The notes below the pieces were generated by a model. It saw only the letters and a list, made by a program, of their open reading frames with translations, was not told where the DNA came from and ran no database searches. The translations under genes were made by a program, and so were the position numbers. Of a stretch of 64,000 nt of DNA, positions 28,448 through 38,023 are shown in pieces. Source of the DNA: Acinetobacter sp. ANC 4173 (GTDB lineage: Bacteria > Pseudomonadota > Gammaproteobacteria > Pseudomonadales > Moraxellaceae); assembly GCF_004331255.1 (NCBI RefSeq), contig NZ_SJOF01000003.1, forward strand, positions 289,982-353,981, read 5' to 3'. The stretch's first letter is position 1; each line of letters begins with the position of its first letter.

Positions 28448-28783
28448 TTAAAACACTCTAGAACTTTGCATATAATCTGCGGTCACCTGATTTAAACTGT
28501 CCAAAATATGGTCTTTTTGACCTGTCTGAATTGCACCGTCCAATTGCAACATATAATTCAATAACTGCTGTTTGGCCGCTTGGGCAAACTCAGAGGTAAC
28601 AGCTTGATCTTCGTAGAGTAAAACGTAATTTTTAGCAAAGCCATAAATTAAAAATAAAGCCGTTTGTTCAGATGAATCTATAGCCAGCGGAATATTTTGC
28701 TCACAGAGCTGTTTGAGTTGTTTGAAGGCATCTGTGCCAGAAGAGAGCGTTTGGAATTGCGTCAAAATAGATTGAAAAATCAT
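28448..28783 (-). CDS. Hypothetical small helical protein
   Basis: A 111-residue, soluble, probably all-helical acidic protein without recognised motifs, signal or membrane segment. It starts MIFQSILTQF and contains LFLIYGFAKNYVLLYED in the middle. It lies between convergent sfnG and co-directional acs, 210 bp downstream of acs and beyond a hairpin, so it probably has its own promoter. Composition is normal for the region, which supports a genuine gene. Confidence 0.7.
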   Translation of the reverse strand: MIFQSILTQFQTLSSGTDAFKQLKQLCEQNIPLAIDSSEQTALFLIYGFAKNYVLLYEDQAVTSEFAQAAKQQLLNYMLQLDGAIQTGQKDHILDSLNQVTADYMQSSRVF

Positions 28784-28923
28784 TTGAAAAGATCCTCACA
28801 AAAAGAAAATCTACAGATTTCAATCTGACTCGTCAACTTAAAAAATTTATATTTACATCATTTTTTCAAGATCTTAAAAATGATTAAATTTAACCAAATG
28901 TTAAATTATTTTTTATCATGATT

Positions 28924-28956
28924 GGCAAGAAGCAACGTATTACACGACTTCTTGCC
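28924..28956 (-). terminator. Hairpin downstream of acs
   Basis: GGCAAGAAG (28924-28932) and CTTCTTGCC (28948-28956) pair perfectly with a 15-base loop, 40 bases past the acs stop. There is no immediate T-run, so termination is only likely. Confidence 0.5.
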
Positions 28957-28995
28957 TTAGATGTCTTATAAATTTAGAACCCCATCCAAACTGAC

Positions 28996-30945
28996 TTAAG
29001 AGGGTGCTTTCGCGTAAACATTGGCGATCAGAACCTCCACCACTTGTGGGTCAGCCAAGGTTGAAGTATCCCCTAAACTATCCAATTCATTCGCGGCAAT
29101 TTTCCTTAAAATTCGACGCATGATTTTACCCGAACGGGTTTTGGGTAAAGCAGGTGCCCAATATAACGCATCGGGTGTGGCAACAGGACCGAGCACTTTG
29201 CGCACCCACGCCACCAACTCGGCTCTCAGTTCTTCAGATTCAGGGACATCGGCTTGCAAGGTCACAAAAGTACAAATACCCTGCCCTTTAATCTCATGCG
29301 GCATACCCACCACGGCAGCTTCGGCAACCGCTTCATGTGCCACCAAGGCACTTTCAATTTCAGCCGTACCTAAACGATGCCCTGCAACATTTAAAACATC
29401 ATCGACACGGCCGGTAATCCAGTAATAACCATCTTTATCGCGTCTTGCGCCATCGCCAGTGAAATAGCTACCCGGATAAGTCGAAAAATAGGCTTCAATA
29501 AAGCGGGCGGGATCGCCCCAAATGGTTCGCATTTGTCCTGGCCAAGAATCTTTAATAATCAGATTGCCTTCGGCTTCACCTTCCAGTTCTTTGCCCTCCG
29601 CATCAACCAAAGCAGGTTGAATTCCAAACATGGGACGTGTTGCCGAACCTGGTTTTAAATCGGTTGCACCAGGTAATGGGGAAATTAAAATACCGCCCGT
29701 TTCGGTTTGCCACCACGTATCTACAATTGGGCAGCGGCTTTCGCCCACAACGGTGTAATACCAATTCCATGCTTCAGGATTAATCGGTTCTCCCACCGAA
29801 CCCAATAAACGTAAACTGCTCCGATCACTCTCTCGCACAAAAGCATCGCCCTCACGCATCATGGAACGAATAGCCGTGGGTGCAGTATATAAAATAGTGA
29901 CATTGTGTTTATCGACGATATTCCCCGTGCGTGCCCAACTCGGATATTGCGGTACACCTTCAAACATGACCGTGGTTGCACCATTCGAAAGTGGGCCATA
30001 AATGACATAAGAATGCCCTGTAATCCAGCCCACATCTGCGGTACACCAAAAAATATCGTCTTGTTTTAAATCGAAGACTTCACGGAACGTGCTGTTCACA
30101 TAGGTCAAGTAGCCTCCTGTGGTATGCAGCACCCCTTTCGGCTTACCTGTCGAACCCGAGGTATATAAAATAAATAACGGGTCTTCCGCTTTCATAGGTT
30201 CAGGCGGACAAATGTCATTTACCGACATAATTTCCATGTGATACCACAAATCACGCGGGGCGTTCATCTGAATTGGGTTGCCGGTACGGTGTACCACTAT
30301 TACATTTTGCACCGACTCTGTACCCGCCAGACTTAAAGCAGCATCGACATTCTCTTTCAGAAAAATAGGTTTGCCACCTCGCATGCCAGAGTCAGCCGTA
30401 ATCACGACTTTCGCCTGACTATCCTCTATTCGACTGGCCAAAGAATCGGGAGAAAAACCACCAAAGACCACACAATGTACAGCACCAATACGTGCACAAG
30501 CCAACATTGAAATTGCTGCTTCAGAGACCATAGGCATATACAGCACCACCCGATCACCTTTTTTTACCCCATTTTTCTTTAAAACATTGGCAAAACGGCA
30601 TACTTCATCGTGCAATTCCAGATAAGAAATTATTTTATGCCGTGAAGGATGATCTCCTTCCCAAATAATGGCAGGTTTATACGGATGTTCTTTTAAATGT
30701 CGGTCTAAGCAGTTGGCGCAGACATTCAATTCACCATCGGCAAACCATTCAATTTTAAAGTTCTCTTGATCAAAATTGGTATTTTTGACTTGGGTGAATG
30801 GGGTGATCCACTCCAGTTTGTGAGCCTGCTCTGCCCAAAAATCTTCAGGATGTTCTATCGATTGCTGATAACGTTCAAAATATTCGGCTTCATTGGTACG
30901 TGCAGTTTTTTTAAATTCTTCTGGAACAGGATAGACTTCTTTCAT
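28996..30945 (-). CDS. acs: Acetyl-coenzyme A synthetase
   Basis: A 649-residue AMP-forming acetyl-CoA synthetase. It activates acetate to acetyl-AMP and then acetyl-CoA. The ATP loop [14 protein letters not shown], the acetate-pocket region WWQTETGG, the hinge [15 protein letters not shown] and the catalytic C-terminal [11 protein letters not shown] (with the Lys acetylated in other Acs proteins) are all present. Of two close ATG codons, 30945 has AAGGA at better spacing than 30951. Together with actP and the CrbS/CrbR-like pair it forms an acetate scavenging regulon. About 290 bases upstream contain no other gene. Confidence 0.97.
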   Translation of the reverse strand: MKEVYPVPEEFKKTARTNEAEYFERYQQSIEHPEDFWAEQAHKLEWITPFTQVKNTNFDQENFKIEWFADGELNVCANCLDRHLKEHPYKPAIIWEGDHPSRHKIISYLELHDEVCRFANVLKKNGVKKGDRVVLYMPMVSEAAISMLACARIGAVHCVVFGGFSPDSLASRIEDSQAKVVITADSGMRGGKPIFLKENVDAALSLAGTESVQNVIVVHRTGNPIQMNAPRDLWYHMEIMSVNDICPPEPMKAEDPLFILYTSGSTGKPKGVLHTTGGYLTYVNSTFREVFDLKQDDIFWCTADVGWITGHSYVIYGPLSNGATTVMFEGVPQYPSWARTGNIVDKHNVTILYTAPTAIRSMMREGDAFVRESDRSSLRLLGSVGEPINPEAWNWYYTVVGESRCPIVDTWWQTETGGILISPLPGATDLKPGSATRPMFGIQPALVDAEGKELEGEAEGNLIIKDSWPGQMRTIWGDPARFIEAYFSTYPGSYFTGDGARRDKDGYYWITGRVDDVLNVAGHRLGTAEIESALVAHEAVAEAAVVGMPHEIKGQGICTFVTLQADVPESEELRAELVAWVRKVLGPVATPDALYWAPALPKTRSGKIMRRILRKIAANELDSLGDTSTLADPQVVEVLIANVYAKAPS

Positions 30946-31235
30946 ATTCATACTTCCTTGATCTTTTTCATCTCATCACGAGATGCATGCCACGTTATAT
31001 ATTTTTTATTGCTGCATCTGGGCAGTATTACGGCTCTTTTTTAGACACTGCAATCATGCTTTGCTCGTATATTATTTATACAGATTAAATTCACAAGATG
31101 AAATCTGATCTCTAGAAAAACTTTCGATGAATCAGTGTCTGGCACTTAAAATCATCTTATAATTTTCCTGAAATACCACGTATCTGCTTTTGCAAAACGC
31201 AACATTTCATTACCGAATCTACACTGGGAAAGCCT

Positions 31236-31817
31236 ATGAGCACTCCGCAAACATCCCCTTTTTTCTCACGTAATGTCTCACCTCAAAATGAAAATCCCTT
31301 GTCTATGCAAGGGCGCTTTGGTCGACTGAGCCTGATTGCGTGGAGTGGTTTTCTCAATCTGATCACCTTTTTTGCCACATTGGCATTAAGCCTGTTCCTC
31401 GGAATTTTTAACTTCAGCAGCTATTCTTTAGAAAGCAATCTCTTAGAAACCTTTTTAAGTGTCGCTGGACTCGGTTTTTGGGTCATTTTTATCCTGTATT
31501 TTTATTTCAGTTTGGTGATTATGATCCGTCGCCTTCATGACCTGAATAAATCAGGCTGGATGTTATTGTTGTTCTTGATTCCCCTCATTAATTTTTTTAT
31601 GGCACTTTATGTATTATTGGCTTCAGGTACAGCAGGTTTAAATCAATACGGTACCCCACGTACGACACCGGTTTGGGAAAAAATTCTAGCGTGGCTGATG
31701 ATCATTTTATTTATGTTAAGTTTTATGGCTTCTGGAAGTTTCATTTCTTATATGATGGGAGCTGGTGAACTGGACACCCCGCAAGAAGTGATTCAAAAAG
31801 GCACTGAATATTTTTAA
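31236..31817 (+). CDS. DUF805 family membrane protein
   Basis: A 193-residue DUF805 protein with four or five membrane segments. The family motif MQGRFGRLSLIAW (GRxxRxxFW-type) at residues 24-36 and IRRLHDLNKSGWMLLL near 93 are clear. An N-terminal soluble leader of about 25 residues precedes it. DUF805 proteins (YhaH/YhaI in E. coli) have no established function. It is transcribed in the same direction as the MscS-type channel gene 105 bp downstream. Confidence 0.88.
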   Translation: MSTPQTSPFFSRNVSPQNENPLSMQGRFGRLSLIAWSGFLNLITFFATLALSLFLGIFNFSSYSLESNLLETFLSVAGLGFWVIFILYFYFSLVIMIRRLHDLNKSGWMLLLFLIPLINFFMALYVLLASGTAGLNQYGTPRTTPVWEKILAWLMIILFMLSFMASGSFISYMMGAGELDTPQEVIQKGTEYF

Positions 31818-31922
31818 CAGCTGCCCACCTCGCTAAAGCTGTATAACTTCAGTTGCATTCAGTTATCTTTCTGGCACTTTTCAGGCAAAATAGCGACAAA
31901 TTTAAATTGTTTCGGATCTCCT

Positions 31923-32909
31923 GTGGCAGAACAACAACACAACCTGAGCGACGTTGCTCAGGGAACCTCTCAAATGATACAAGAAGCAGGTGCGAAAACG
32001 GCTGAAACCGTGATTGCACATACTGCGAAATATAATGATGCCTACACCACCATTGATAAAATCATGGCCAGTTTCTGGGAGCGCGTCCCTTATTTTTGTA
32101 TCGCACTGGTTGTTGTGATTATTTTCTGGTTGCTCTCTAAAGTCTTTAAATTCTTTGTCCGTAAAACTTTAGAAAACCGCTCGTATACCCGTCAAAATCT
32201 GGTGCTGGTATTGAATCGCGTCGGAACCAGTATCATTATTTTCTTTGGTTTCCTGATTGCCATGGTCATTGCCATTCCAGGTTTCACACCTGGACAACTC
32301 ATGAGTGCCTTGGGGATTGGTTCGGTAGCCATTGGTTTTGCTTTCAAAGATATTTTTCAGAATATGCTGTCAGGTATTCTGATTTTACTCAGTGAACCGT
32401 TCCGTATAGGTGATGATATTATTGTCAATAATATGGAAGGGACCGTTGAAGATATTCAGATTCGCGCGACCTTCTTACGCTCAAATGACGGACGCCGTAT
32501 TGTGATTCCAAATGCAACTGTCTATACCAGTCCTGTTACGGTAAATACCGCCTACCAACGTCGTCGTTGCGAGTTTATGGTCGGTATTGGTTATGAAGAT
32601 GATGAACAAAAAGCCAAAAACATTATTACCGCCATTTTAGATAAGAATCGCACTGTCCTCAGTCAGCCCGGATTTACAGTGAATGTGACTGCATTGGCTG
32701 ATTTTTCGGTGAATCTGACCGTGCGTTGGTGGATTGATACCACAGAAACCAATATTGCAGCATCAATCAGTGAAATTCAGGCCGAAGTCAAACGTGCCTT
32801 TAATGAACACAATATTAATATTCCTTACCCAGTACAAGAGGTGAAAGTCCACCGTGACCAGAACCTGCCTTACATGAATCCAGAAACTTCAGGTAAACAA
32901 ACGCCCTAA
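31923..32909 (+). CDS. Small-conductance mechanosensitive channel (MscS family)
   Basis: A 328-residue MscS-type channel with three N-terminal membrane helices (about residues 55-155). The Gly/Ala-rich pore helix ALGIGSVAIGFAFKDIFQNMLSGI is clear, followed by the cytoplasmic beta and alpha/beta vestibule domains (GDDIIVNNMEGTVEDIQIRAT, then IPNATVYTSPV). It relieves turgor after osmotic downshift. Compared with E. coli MscS (286 residues) it has a longer, polar N-terminus. The start is GTG with GGA six bases upstream; no better ATG lies in frame before residue 18. Its last 21 bases overlap the end of the convergent rsmE gene. Confidence 0.92.
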   Translation: MAEQQHNLSDVAQGTSQMIQEAGAKTAETVIAHTAKYNDAYTTIDKIMASFWERVPYFCIALVVVIIFWLLSKVFKFFVRKTLENRSYTRQNLVLVLNRVGTSIIIFFGFLIAMVIAIPGFTPGQLMSALGIGSVAIGFAFKDIFQNMLSGILILLSEPFRIGDDIIVNNMEGTVEDIQIRATFLRSNDGRRIVIPNATVYTSPVTVNTAYQRRRCEFMVGIGYEDDEQKAKNIITAILDKNRTVLSQPGFTVNVTALADFSVNLTVRWWIDTTETNIAASISEIQAEVKRAFNEHNINIPYPVQEVKVHRDQNLPYMNPETSGKQTP

Positions 32910-33596
32910 AATATAAGAAATTGCGGTTTCCGTTCTTAAAATTCGGTTGCCTAAGCTCACCGCTTGGCAGCCGTTTTGTTCAAGTAGCTCAATCTCATAA
33001 GGAATAAAGCCGCCTTCTGGACCAATCAGCAAAGTACAGGCATGTGTCATCGCATTTGGCATATTTATATCCGCATATGGGTGCGCCACATAAGCGGGTT
33101 TTTCGGGCGTAATCCACGTGGGTAATACATCTTCCACAAAAGGTTTAAAGCGTTTATAAATTTCAATTTTCGGGGCAACCGTATCGCCTGCTTGCTCAAG
33201 CCCCAAAGTCACGTATTGATCAATCTGCTGTAAAAAAGGGGTTTGCCAATAGCTTTTATCGACTCGGTAACTGTGTAGCAATACAATTTTTTCCACCCCT
33301 ATCGTCACGCTATCCATAATTAAACGTCGCAACACTTTCGGACGCGGCATTGCCACAATTAACGTCACGGGCAATTTAGCAGGTACAGACTCTTCATGTA
33401 AGGGTTTTAAGCGTACAGCTGTTTCAGAGACTTCCATCACTTCTGTAAGATAACGCTTTCCATTTTGTATCCCAACTTTTAAAGTATCACCGACTTTAAG
33501 CTCTAAATGGCGATGCAAATGTTCAAGCTGGCGCTTAGCACTAATGGACCAGACTTCAGATTCAGTTTGGCGCGGGTCTAAGAGAACGATATTCAT
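32889..33596 (-). CDS. rsmE: 16S rRNA (uracil(1498)-N(3))-methyltransferase
   Basis: A 235-residue SPOUT-class methyltransferase. It has an N-terminal PUA-like domain (residues 1-70) and a C-terminal knotted domain with LLIGPEGGFIPYEIELLEQNG and LGNRILRTETA, the two SAM-binding signatures of RsmE. It methylates U1498 of 16S rRNA in the assembled 30S subunit. The C-terminus is encoded by DNA shared with the 3' end of the opposing MscS-type gene. Confidence 0.95.
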   Translation of the reverse strand: MNIVLLDPRQTESEVWSISAKRQLEHLHRHLELKVGDTLKVGIQNGKRYLTEVMEVSETAVRLKPLHEESVPAKLPVTLIVAMPRPKVLRRLIMDSVTIGVEKIVLLHSYRVDKSYWQTPFLQQIDQYVTLGLEQAGDTVAPKIEIYKRFKPFVEDVLPTWITPEKPAYVAHPYADINMPNAMTHACTLLIGPEGGFIPYEIELLEQNGCQAVSLGNRILRTETAISYILGRLFT

Positions 33597-33703
33597 AATT
33601 TAAGAAAGCCACTTTAAACTTTGAGAACCCGTGATATTTAACAGCTCGCTCATTCATAGCCGCAAATCACAATATAAATTTAAAGCCATTGTGTAGGCAT
33701 CAC

Positions 33704-33795
33704 CCAACTTTTGAAAGAGCAAAAGTTGGCAAAACTCTTTGTTAGGCTAATGGTATGTCCCTATACCACAGCCTAACGGTGGCATCCATGCCACC
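33704..33795. repeat. Cluster of three perfect hairpins (putative dispersed palindromic element)
   Basis: Three adjacent inverted repeats occur in 92 bases. CCAACTTTT (33704-33712) pairs with AAAAGTTGG (33721-33729). GTTAGGCT (33741-33748) pairs with AGCCTAAC (33770-33777), with an inner GGTAT/ATACC. GGTGGCAT (33778-33785) pairs with ATGCCACC (33788-33795). The compact ordered structure between rsmE and waaA looks like a mobile intergenic palindrome or a structured RNA. No second copy is in this window. Confidence 0.6.
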
Positions 33796-33818
33796 TCCAC
33801 TTTTCAAATTGCAAGAAC

Positions 33819-35126
33819 TTATAAATAACCATCAATTGCTTGAATATGCTTTTTCAAAGAGCCTTTATTCAACTGCATAATCTGTTGTGCCGCTTGATTC
33901 AATTGTTGGGCTTGCTCAGTATCTGCCAATAACTGCATCAGGACGACAGCAGCTTGTTCAGCATTCTCAACCACTTTCACTGCATCGGCCTGTACAAATT
34001 CATCAACGATGGTTTGGAAATTAAAATAGTTTTTCCCCAATACCGTCGGGATATCTAAGGCAATCGGCTCTAAAATATTATGCCCACCACCGGGTTCATT
34101 CAGCGAACCGCCGACAAAACAGGCATCCGATAAGGCATACCACAACCACAGTTCACCCATTGAGTCAGCTAAGTAGACTTGGCTATCCGCCGCTATTGCT
34201 TGCCCTAAACTTCGACGCGTGGTGTTTAAATTTAAACTTTGTGCAACTGCAAAGACCTCATCGAAGCGTTCAGGGTGACGTGGTACCACAATACAGAACA
34301 GTTCAGGCTGCGCATCTAAATATGGCTTTAAAGCACTTAACAATTTTTGTTCTTCGGGTGCATGGGTACTGGCAAGGACCACAATCTTACGCCCAGCAAG
34401 TGACCATTCTTGTTTTAACTGAGCCGCCTGTTTGACAAATGATTCAGGCGCATGAATATCAAACTTAATACTGCCCACCACCTGTGTAACCGACTGAGCT
34501 GCACCTAACTGGATAAAGCGCTCAGCCGTTGCTCTGTCTTGTGCCAAGAGCTGGTCTAGCCCGTGTAACATCGCTTGCGTTAAACCCGACACTTTGGCAT
34601 AACCCTGTGCAGATTTTTCCGAGAGACGTGCATTCACCAATATCGATGGCACTTTAAATGCTCGTGCCTGATCCAGTAAGTTTGGCCATAATTCGGTTTC
34701 AACTAAAATTAAAATCTTCGGTTGATATTTTTGAAAAAAAGCCTGTACTAAACCCTTTTGATCGGCAGGTAAATACACCGCTTGAAACAAAGCATCATAA
34801 GGTACTTTATCAAATAGCGACTTGGCACGTGCCTGACCCGTTTTGGTGGTATTGGTCACCAATACGGAATGACCTTGTTTTAAATAATGTTCAATTAAAG
34901 GCTGTGCCGCATTGGTTTCACCCACAGAAACTGCATGAAACCAAATTGCCTTGAGGTTTTTAGGCATTTGAAATGGGCCAAAACGTTCGACACATTCCTG
35001 ATGGTAAGCGCCTTCATCTTGCGCCCGTTTTTTGATTCGCCATTGATATAGCGGTTTAAGCATTGCGAGTGCTGCGTTATACCAAAAAGGAGTAGCCAAA
35101 TATGTGCTCCAAAAAAACGATTGCAA
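33819..35126 (-). CDS. waaA: 3-deoxy-D-manno-octulosonic acid (Kdo) transferase
   Basis: A 435-residue GT-30 glycosyltransferase that adds Kdo to lipid IVA at the inner face of the cytoplasmic membrane. An N-terminal anchor (about residues 1-25) is followed by WFHAVSVGE, the region with the catalytic Glu, then LVTNTTKTG, VETELWPN, VNARLSEKS, VLASTHAPEE, VPRHPER, and GGSLNEPGGHN-like GGSLNEPGGGHNILEP near residue 320. Length and motifs are as in other WaaA proteins. It is a single gene here, preceded by an Old Yellow Enzyme gene in the same direction. Confidence 0.95.
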   Translation of the reverse strand: MQSFFWSTYLATPFWYNAALAMLKPLYQWRIKKRAQDEGAYHQECVERFGPFQMPKNLKAIWFHAVSVGETNAAQPLIEHYLKQGHSVLVTNTTKTGQARAKSLFDKVPYDALFQAVYLPADQKGLVQAFFQKYQPKILILVETELWPNLLDQARAFKVPSILVNARLSEKSAQGYAKVSGLTQAMLHGLDQLLAQDRATAERFIQLGAAQSVTQVVGSIKFDIHAPESFVKQAAQLKQEWSLAGRKIVVLASTHAPEEQKLLSALKPYLDAQPELFCIVVPRHPERFDEVFAVAQSLNLNTTRRSLGQAIAADSQVYLADSMGELWLWYALSDACFVGGSLNEPGGGHNILEPIALDIPTVLGKNYFNFQTIVDEFVQADAVKVVENAEQAAVVLMQLLADTEQAQQLNQAAQQIMQLNKGSLKKHIQAIDGYL

Positions 35127-35198
35127 ATAAAACAGCGCAATTTATCACATGGAAGAAATTGCGCTGTTATCTTGTCGTGAATTTAGCGGAAAAGCAAT

Positions 35199-36278
35199 TT
35201 AAACCGCCGCAGTTTCCGTTTCAGCTAAAGTTGGATAATCAATATATCCTGCTGCCACATCCGTCCCAATCATGTTTTCCAATTTGAGTTCATTCAACGG
35301 TGCATCAGCAACCAAACGCTCATACAAGTCGGGATTGGCAATATAATCTTTACCCCAAGACACGGCATCAGCCTGCCCTGTTGCTAACAGATCAATCGCA
35401 TCTTCACGGCTTAAACGCATATTAGCAATCAACGGTACGCCACCTGAACGTTGTTTCAAGTACGTGCTAATACTGTCATCTGCCAAATATTCACGCGTGA
35501 AGAAGAATGCTATCTGACGCTGACCCAATTGCTCTAGCGCATAACCAAAGGTTTCACGTGGATCATCATCGCCCATGTCATGCTCATCGCCACGTGGAGC
35601 TAAATGCACCCCAACACGACCTGCACCCCAAACTTCAATCAGTACATCAACCACTTCAAGCAACAGACGTGCGCGGTTTTCTACGCTGCCACCATATTGG
35701 TCTTCACGTACATTGGTTGAGCTTTGCAAGAACTGGTCAATTAGATAGCCATTGGCTGCATGCAGTTCCACACCATCAAAACCTGCTGCTTTGGCATGAA
35801 TCGCAGCTTGTTTATATTGCTCAACAATGCTCTGAATTTCAGCAATTTCTAAAGCACGTGGCACCACATATTCACGTTTTGGACGCAATAAGCTCACATA
35901 GCCTTTTTGTTGTACATTACTTGCCGAAACAGGGGTTTCACCATTGAGTAAATCCGGATGCGATACGCGACCCACATGCCACAACTGCGCCACAATTAAG
36001 CCATCTTTGGCATGTACCGCCTGAGTGACCTGTTTCCAGCCTTCAACTTGCGCTTCATAAAACAGCCCCGGTGTATTCAAGTAACCATTGGCTTCTTCTG
36101 AAATCACGGTTGCTTCAGAAATAATCAACCCTGCACTTGCACGCTGCGCATAATATTCCGCCATCATGGCAGTTGGTACGCGGTCTGCGGTGGCACGACT
36201 CCGCGTTAAAGGAGCCATAATGACGCGGTTTTTTAAGTGTAGCTCACCCAAAGTTAAAGGAGTATTCAGTTCAGCCAT
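35199..36278 (-). CDS. Old Yellow Enzyme family alkene reductase (NemA-like)
   Basis: A 359-residue FMN-dependent ene-reductase. Visible blocks are NRVIMAPLTRSRA, the YYAQRASAGLIISEA region, QLWHVGRVSHP, GFDGVELHAANGYLIDQFL (with the His-Ala-Asn active-site segment) and ENRARLLLEV. It resembles N-ethylmaleimide reductase and reduces activated alkenes, maleimides and nitro compounds. ATG 36278 has GAGG five bases upstream; the earlier in-frame start is a GTG. An ArsR-type regulator gene begins 26 bp before it in the same direction, so the two form a probable operon. MERLIN note: PRGDEHDMGDDDP near residue 240 is acidic. Confidence 0.9.
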   Translation of the reverse strand: MAELNTPLTLGELHLKNRVIMAPLTRSRATADRVPTAMMAEYYAQRASAGLIISEATVISEEANGYLNTPGLFYEAQVEGWKQVTQAVHAKDGLIVAQLWHVGRVSHPDLLNGETPVSASNVQQKGYVSLLRPKREYVVPRALEIAEIQSIVEQYKQAAIHAKAAGFDGVELHAANGYLIDQFLQSSTNVREDQYGGSVENRARLLLEVVDVLIEVWGAGRVGVHLAPRGDEHDMGDDDPRETFGYALEQLGQRQIAFFFTREYLADDSISTYLKQRSGGVPLIANMRLSREDAIDLLATGQADAVSWGKDYIANPDLYERLVADAPLNELKLENMIGTDVAAGYIDYPTLAETETAAV

Positions 36279-36304
36279 AGTCGCCTCGATCGCCACTTTT
36301 TCAA

Positions 36305-36604
36305 TTAAAGTGAACGTTGCAAATGTTCAATATATTGCTGAATCAAGGCTTCGTTGCGGGAAAAATAAGACCATTGCCCGTATTTTTCGACTTGAATTAA
36401 ACCTGCTTGCTGGAGCACCGATAGGTGATTGGACATGGTCGATTGCGAGACTTTACCTAAACGTTCAATGTGCCCCGCACATACGCCTCGTCTAAAGTCA
36501 CCACATTCGTCACTCGACAAAAACTGTTCAGGATGTTTTAACCATTCCAAAATTTGTCGACGGGTCGGATTCGCCAATGCTTTAAAAATTAAATCAATAT
36601 CCAT
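36305..36604 (-). CDS. ArsR family winged-helix regulator
   Basis: A 99-residue ArsR/SmtB-type regulator with a winged helix-turn-helix (about residues 8-90; LANPTRRQILEWL, then VSQSTMSNHLSVLQQAGLIQ). Two Cys (residues 34 and 42, in ECGDFRRGVCAG) could serve as a thiol redox switch; the classic CxCxxC metal site is absent. It precedes an Old Yellow Enzyme gene by 26 bp. An upstream TATATC-N10-GATATA dyad is its likely operator. Sensing of an electrophile or oxidant is inferred from the gene pair and the cysteines. Confidence 0.85.
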   Translation of the reverse strand: MDIDLIFKALANPTRRQILEWLKHPEQFLSSDECGDFRRGVCAGHIERLGKVSQSTMSNHLSVLQQAGLIQVEKYGQWSYFSRNEALIQQYIEHLQRSL

Positions 36605-36675
36605 AGTTCAGACAGGTTCAATCATGTGCAAGCTTGATTCAGCTTTTCTTTAATATATCGTATTTTTTCGATTTT

Positions 36676-36697
36676 TATATCGAATATTTTAGATATA
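36676..36697. promoter_or_regulatory. Dyad operator candidate for the ArsR-type regulator
   Basis: TATATC (36676-36681) and GATATA (36692-36697) form a 22-bp inverted repeat about 72 bp upstream of the regulator ATG. A related ATATCG/CGAT pattern precedes it. The site is within the presumed promoter of the operon. Confidence 0.4.
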
Positions 36698-36745
36698 TTG
36701 TAAAAAACTGCATCAAACTTGGCTAAGTTATTGATGATACTTGAC

Positions 36746-37841
36746 TTATAAGCCTTGCTTTAAGCTGGCTTCGATAAACTTATCTAAGTCACCATCCAAT
36801 ACTGCACCCGTATTCGAGTTTTCAATACCAGTACGTAAATCTTTAATGCGTGAGTCATCCAAAACGTATGAGCGAATCTGACTGCCCCAACCAATATCTG
36901 ATTTCGAGTCTTCAAGTGCTTGCGCAGCTTCATTACGTTTGCTCATTTCCAGTTCATACAACTTGGCACGTAACTGTTTCCAAGCATGGTCACGGTTGGC
37001 ATGTTGTGAACGCTGGTTCTGACACGCTACCACAATGCCTGTTGGCGCGTGGGTTAAACGTACCGCAGAGTCAGTTTTGTTAATGTGCTGACCACCCGCA
37101 CCCGAAGCACGGTAGGTATCGGTACGTACATCAGCAGGATTGATGTCAATTTCAATGTTGTCATCCACTTCTGGCGAGACAAACACCGCAGAGAACGAGG
37201 TATGACGACGGTTACCCGAGTCAAATGGTGATTTACGCACTAAGCGATGTACACCCGATTCGGTACGCAACCAACCATAAGCATACTCACCTTCCACACG
37301 AATCGTTGCGGACTTAATCCCAGCCACGTCACCACCCGACTCTTCCATCAATTCAGCTTTGAAGCCATGACGTTCAATCCAGCGCATATACATACGCAAC
37401 AGCATGGACGCCCAATCTTGTGCCTCTGTACCGCCTGAACCTGCCTGAATTTCCACATAGCATGGATTCGGGTCCATCGGGTTACTGAACATCCGGCGGA
37501 ATTCAAGTTTTGCCAGTTCTTCTTCAGCAGAAGATAATTCAGCTTGCACATCGGCCAACAGACTTTCATCATCGGCTTCTACCGCCAAGTCCAGCATTGC
37601 CTGTGCGTCTTCAAGTTGTGTCGTCAAACCATCCAACACATTTAAAACGTTTTCAAGTTCGCCTTTTTCTTTGGCCATCGCCTGCGCACGGCTTTGGTCA
37701 TTCCAAATAGCAGGATCTTCTAATTCACGCAGAACTTCTTCTAAACGTTCTTTCTTTAGATCGTAGTCAAAGATACCCCCGTAATGTTTGACCACGGTCG
37801 TTTAAATCTTTTAATTGGTTTAAATACGGATTAATTTCCAC
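36746..37841 (-). CDS. prfB: Peptide chain release factor 2, with programmed +1 frameshift
   Basis: RF2 recognises UGA and UAA and triggers peptide release. The gene starts at a GTG (37841; GAGAG 8 bases upstream) and runs 24 codons ([10 protein letters not shown]...LRGYL) to an in-frame TGA at 37769-37767. The slippery CTTTGAC, preceded by the Shine-Dalgarno-like GGGGG, is the classic RF2 autoregulatory site. Skipping T37769 continues as [12 protein letters not shown] to the stop at 36746. The joined protein has 364 residues, the same length as other RF2s. Motifs: SPF (anticodon-like tripeptide) and GGQ in [10 protein letters not shown]. The residue matching E. coli K-12 Thr246 is Ala (YRASGAGGQ), the usual, more active form. 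Confidence 0.97.
37764..37782 (-). promoter_or_regulatory. prfB +1 frameshift site
   Basis: On the minus strand the sequence reads CGG GGG TAT CTT TGA C: an anti-SD-binding G-run, a CTT slippery codon and an UGA stop. Low RF2 lets the ribosome shift +1 at CTT, so RF2 controls its own synthesis. Confidence 0.95.
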
Positions 37842-38023
37842 GGGAGCTACTCTCAAATCAATAATTAGCTTAAATAGCCCTCAATTATAGCACAGAGCAT
37901 TTAGAGATTTTTAGCCATCCCCTGCAATTAGGAATTGACGACACTGATGGATTTATCAACCGTAGCCCACTTTAAAAAGACATAATACTTTTATAATGAC
38001 AACCACTTTAAGTGGTTTATTGA

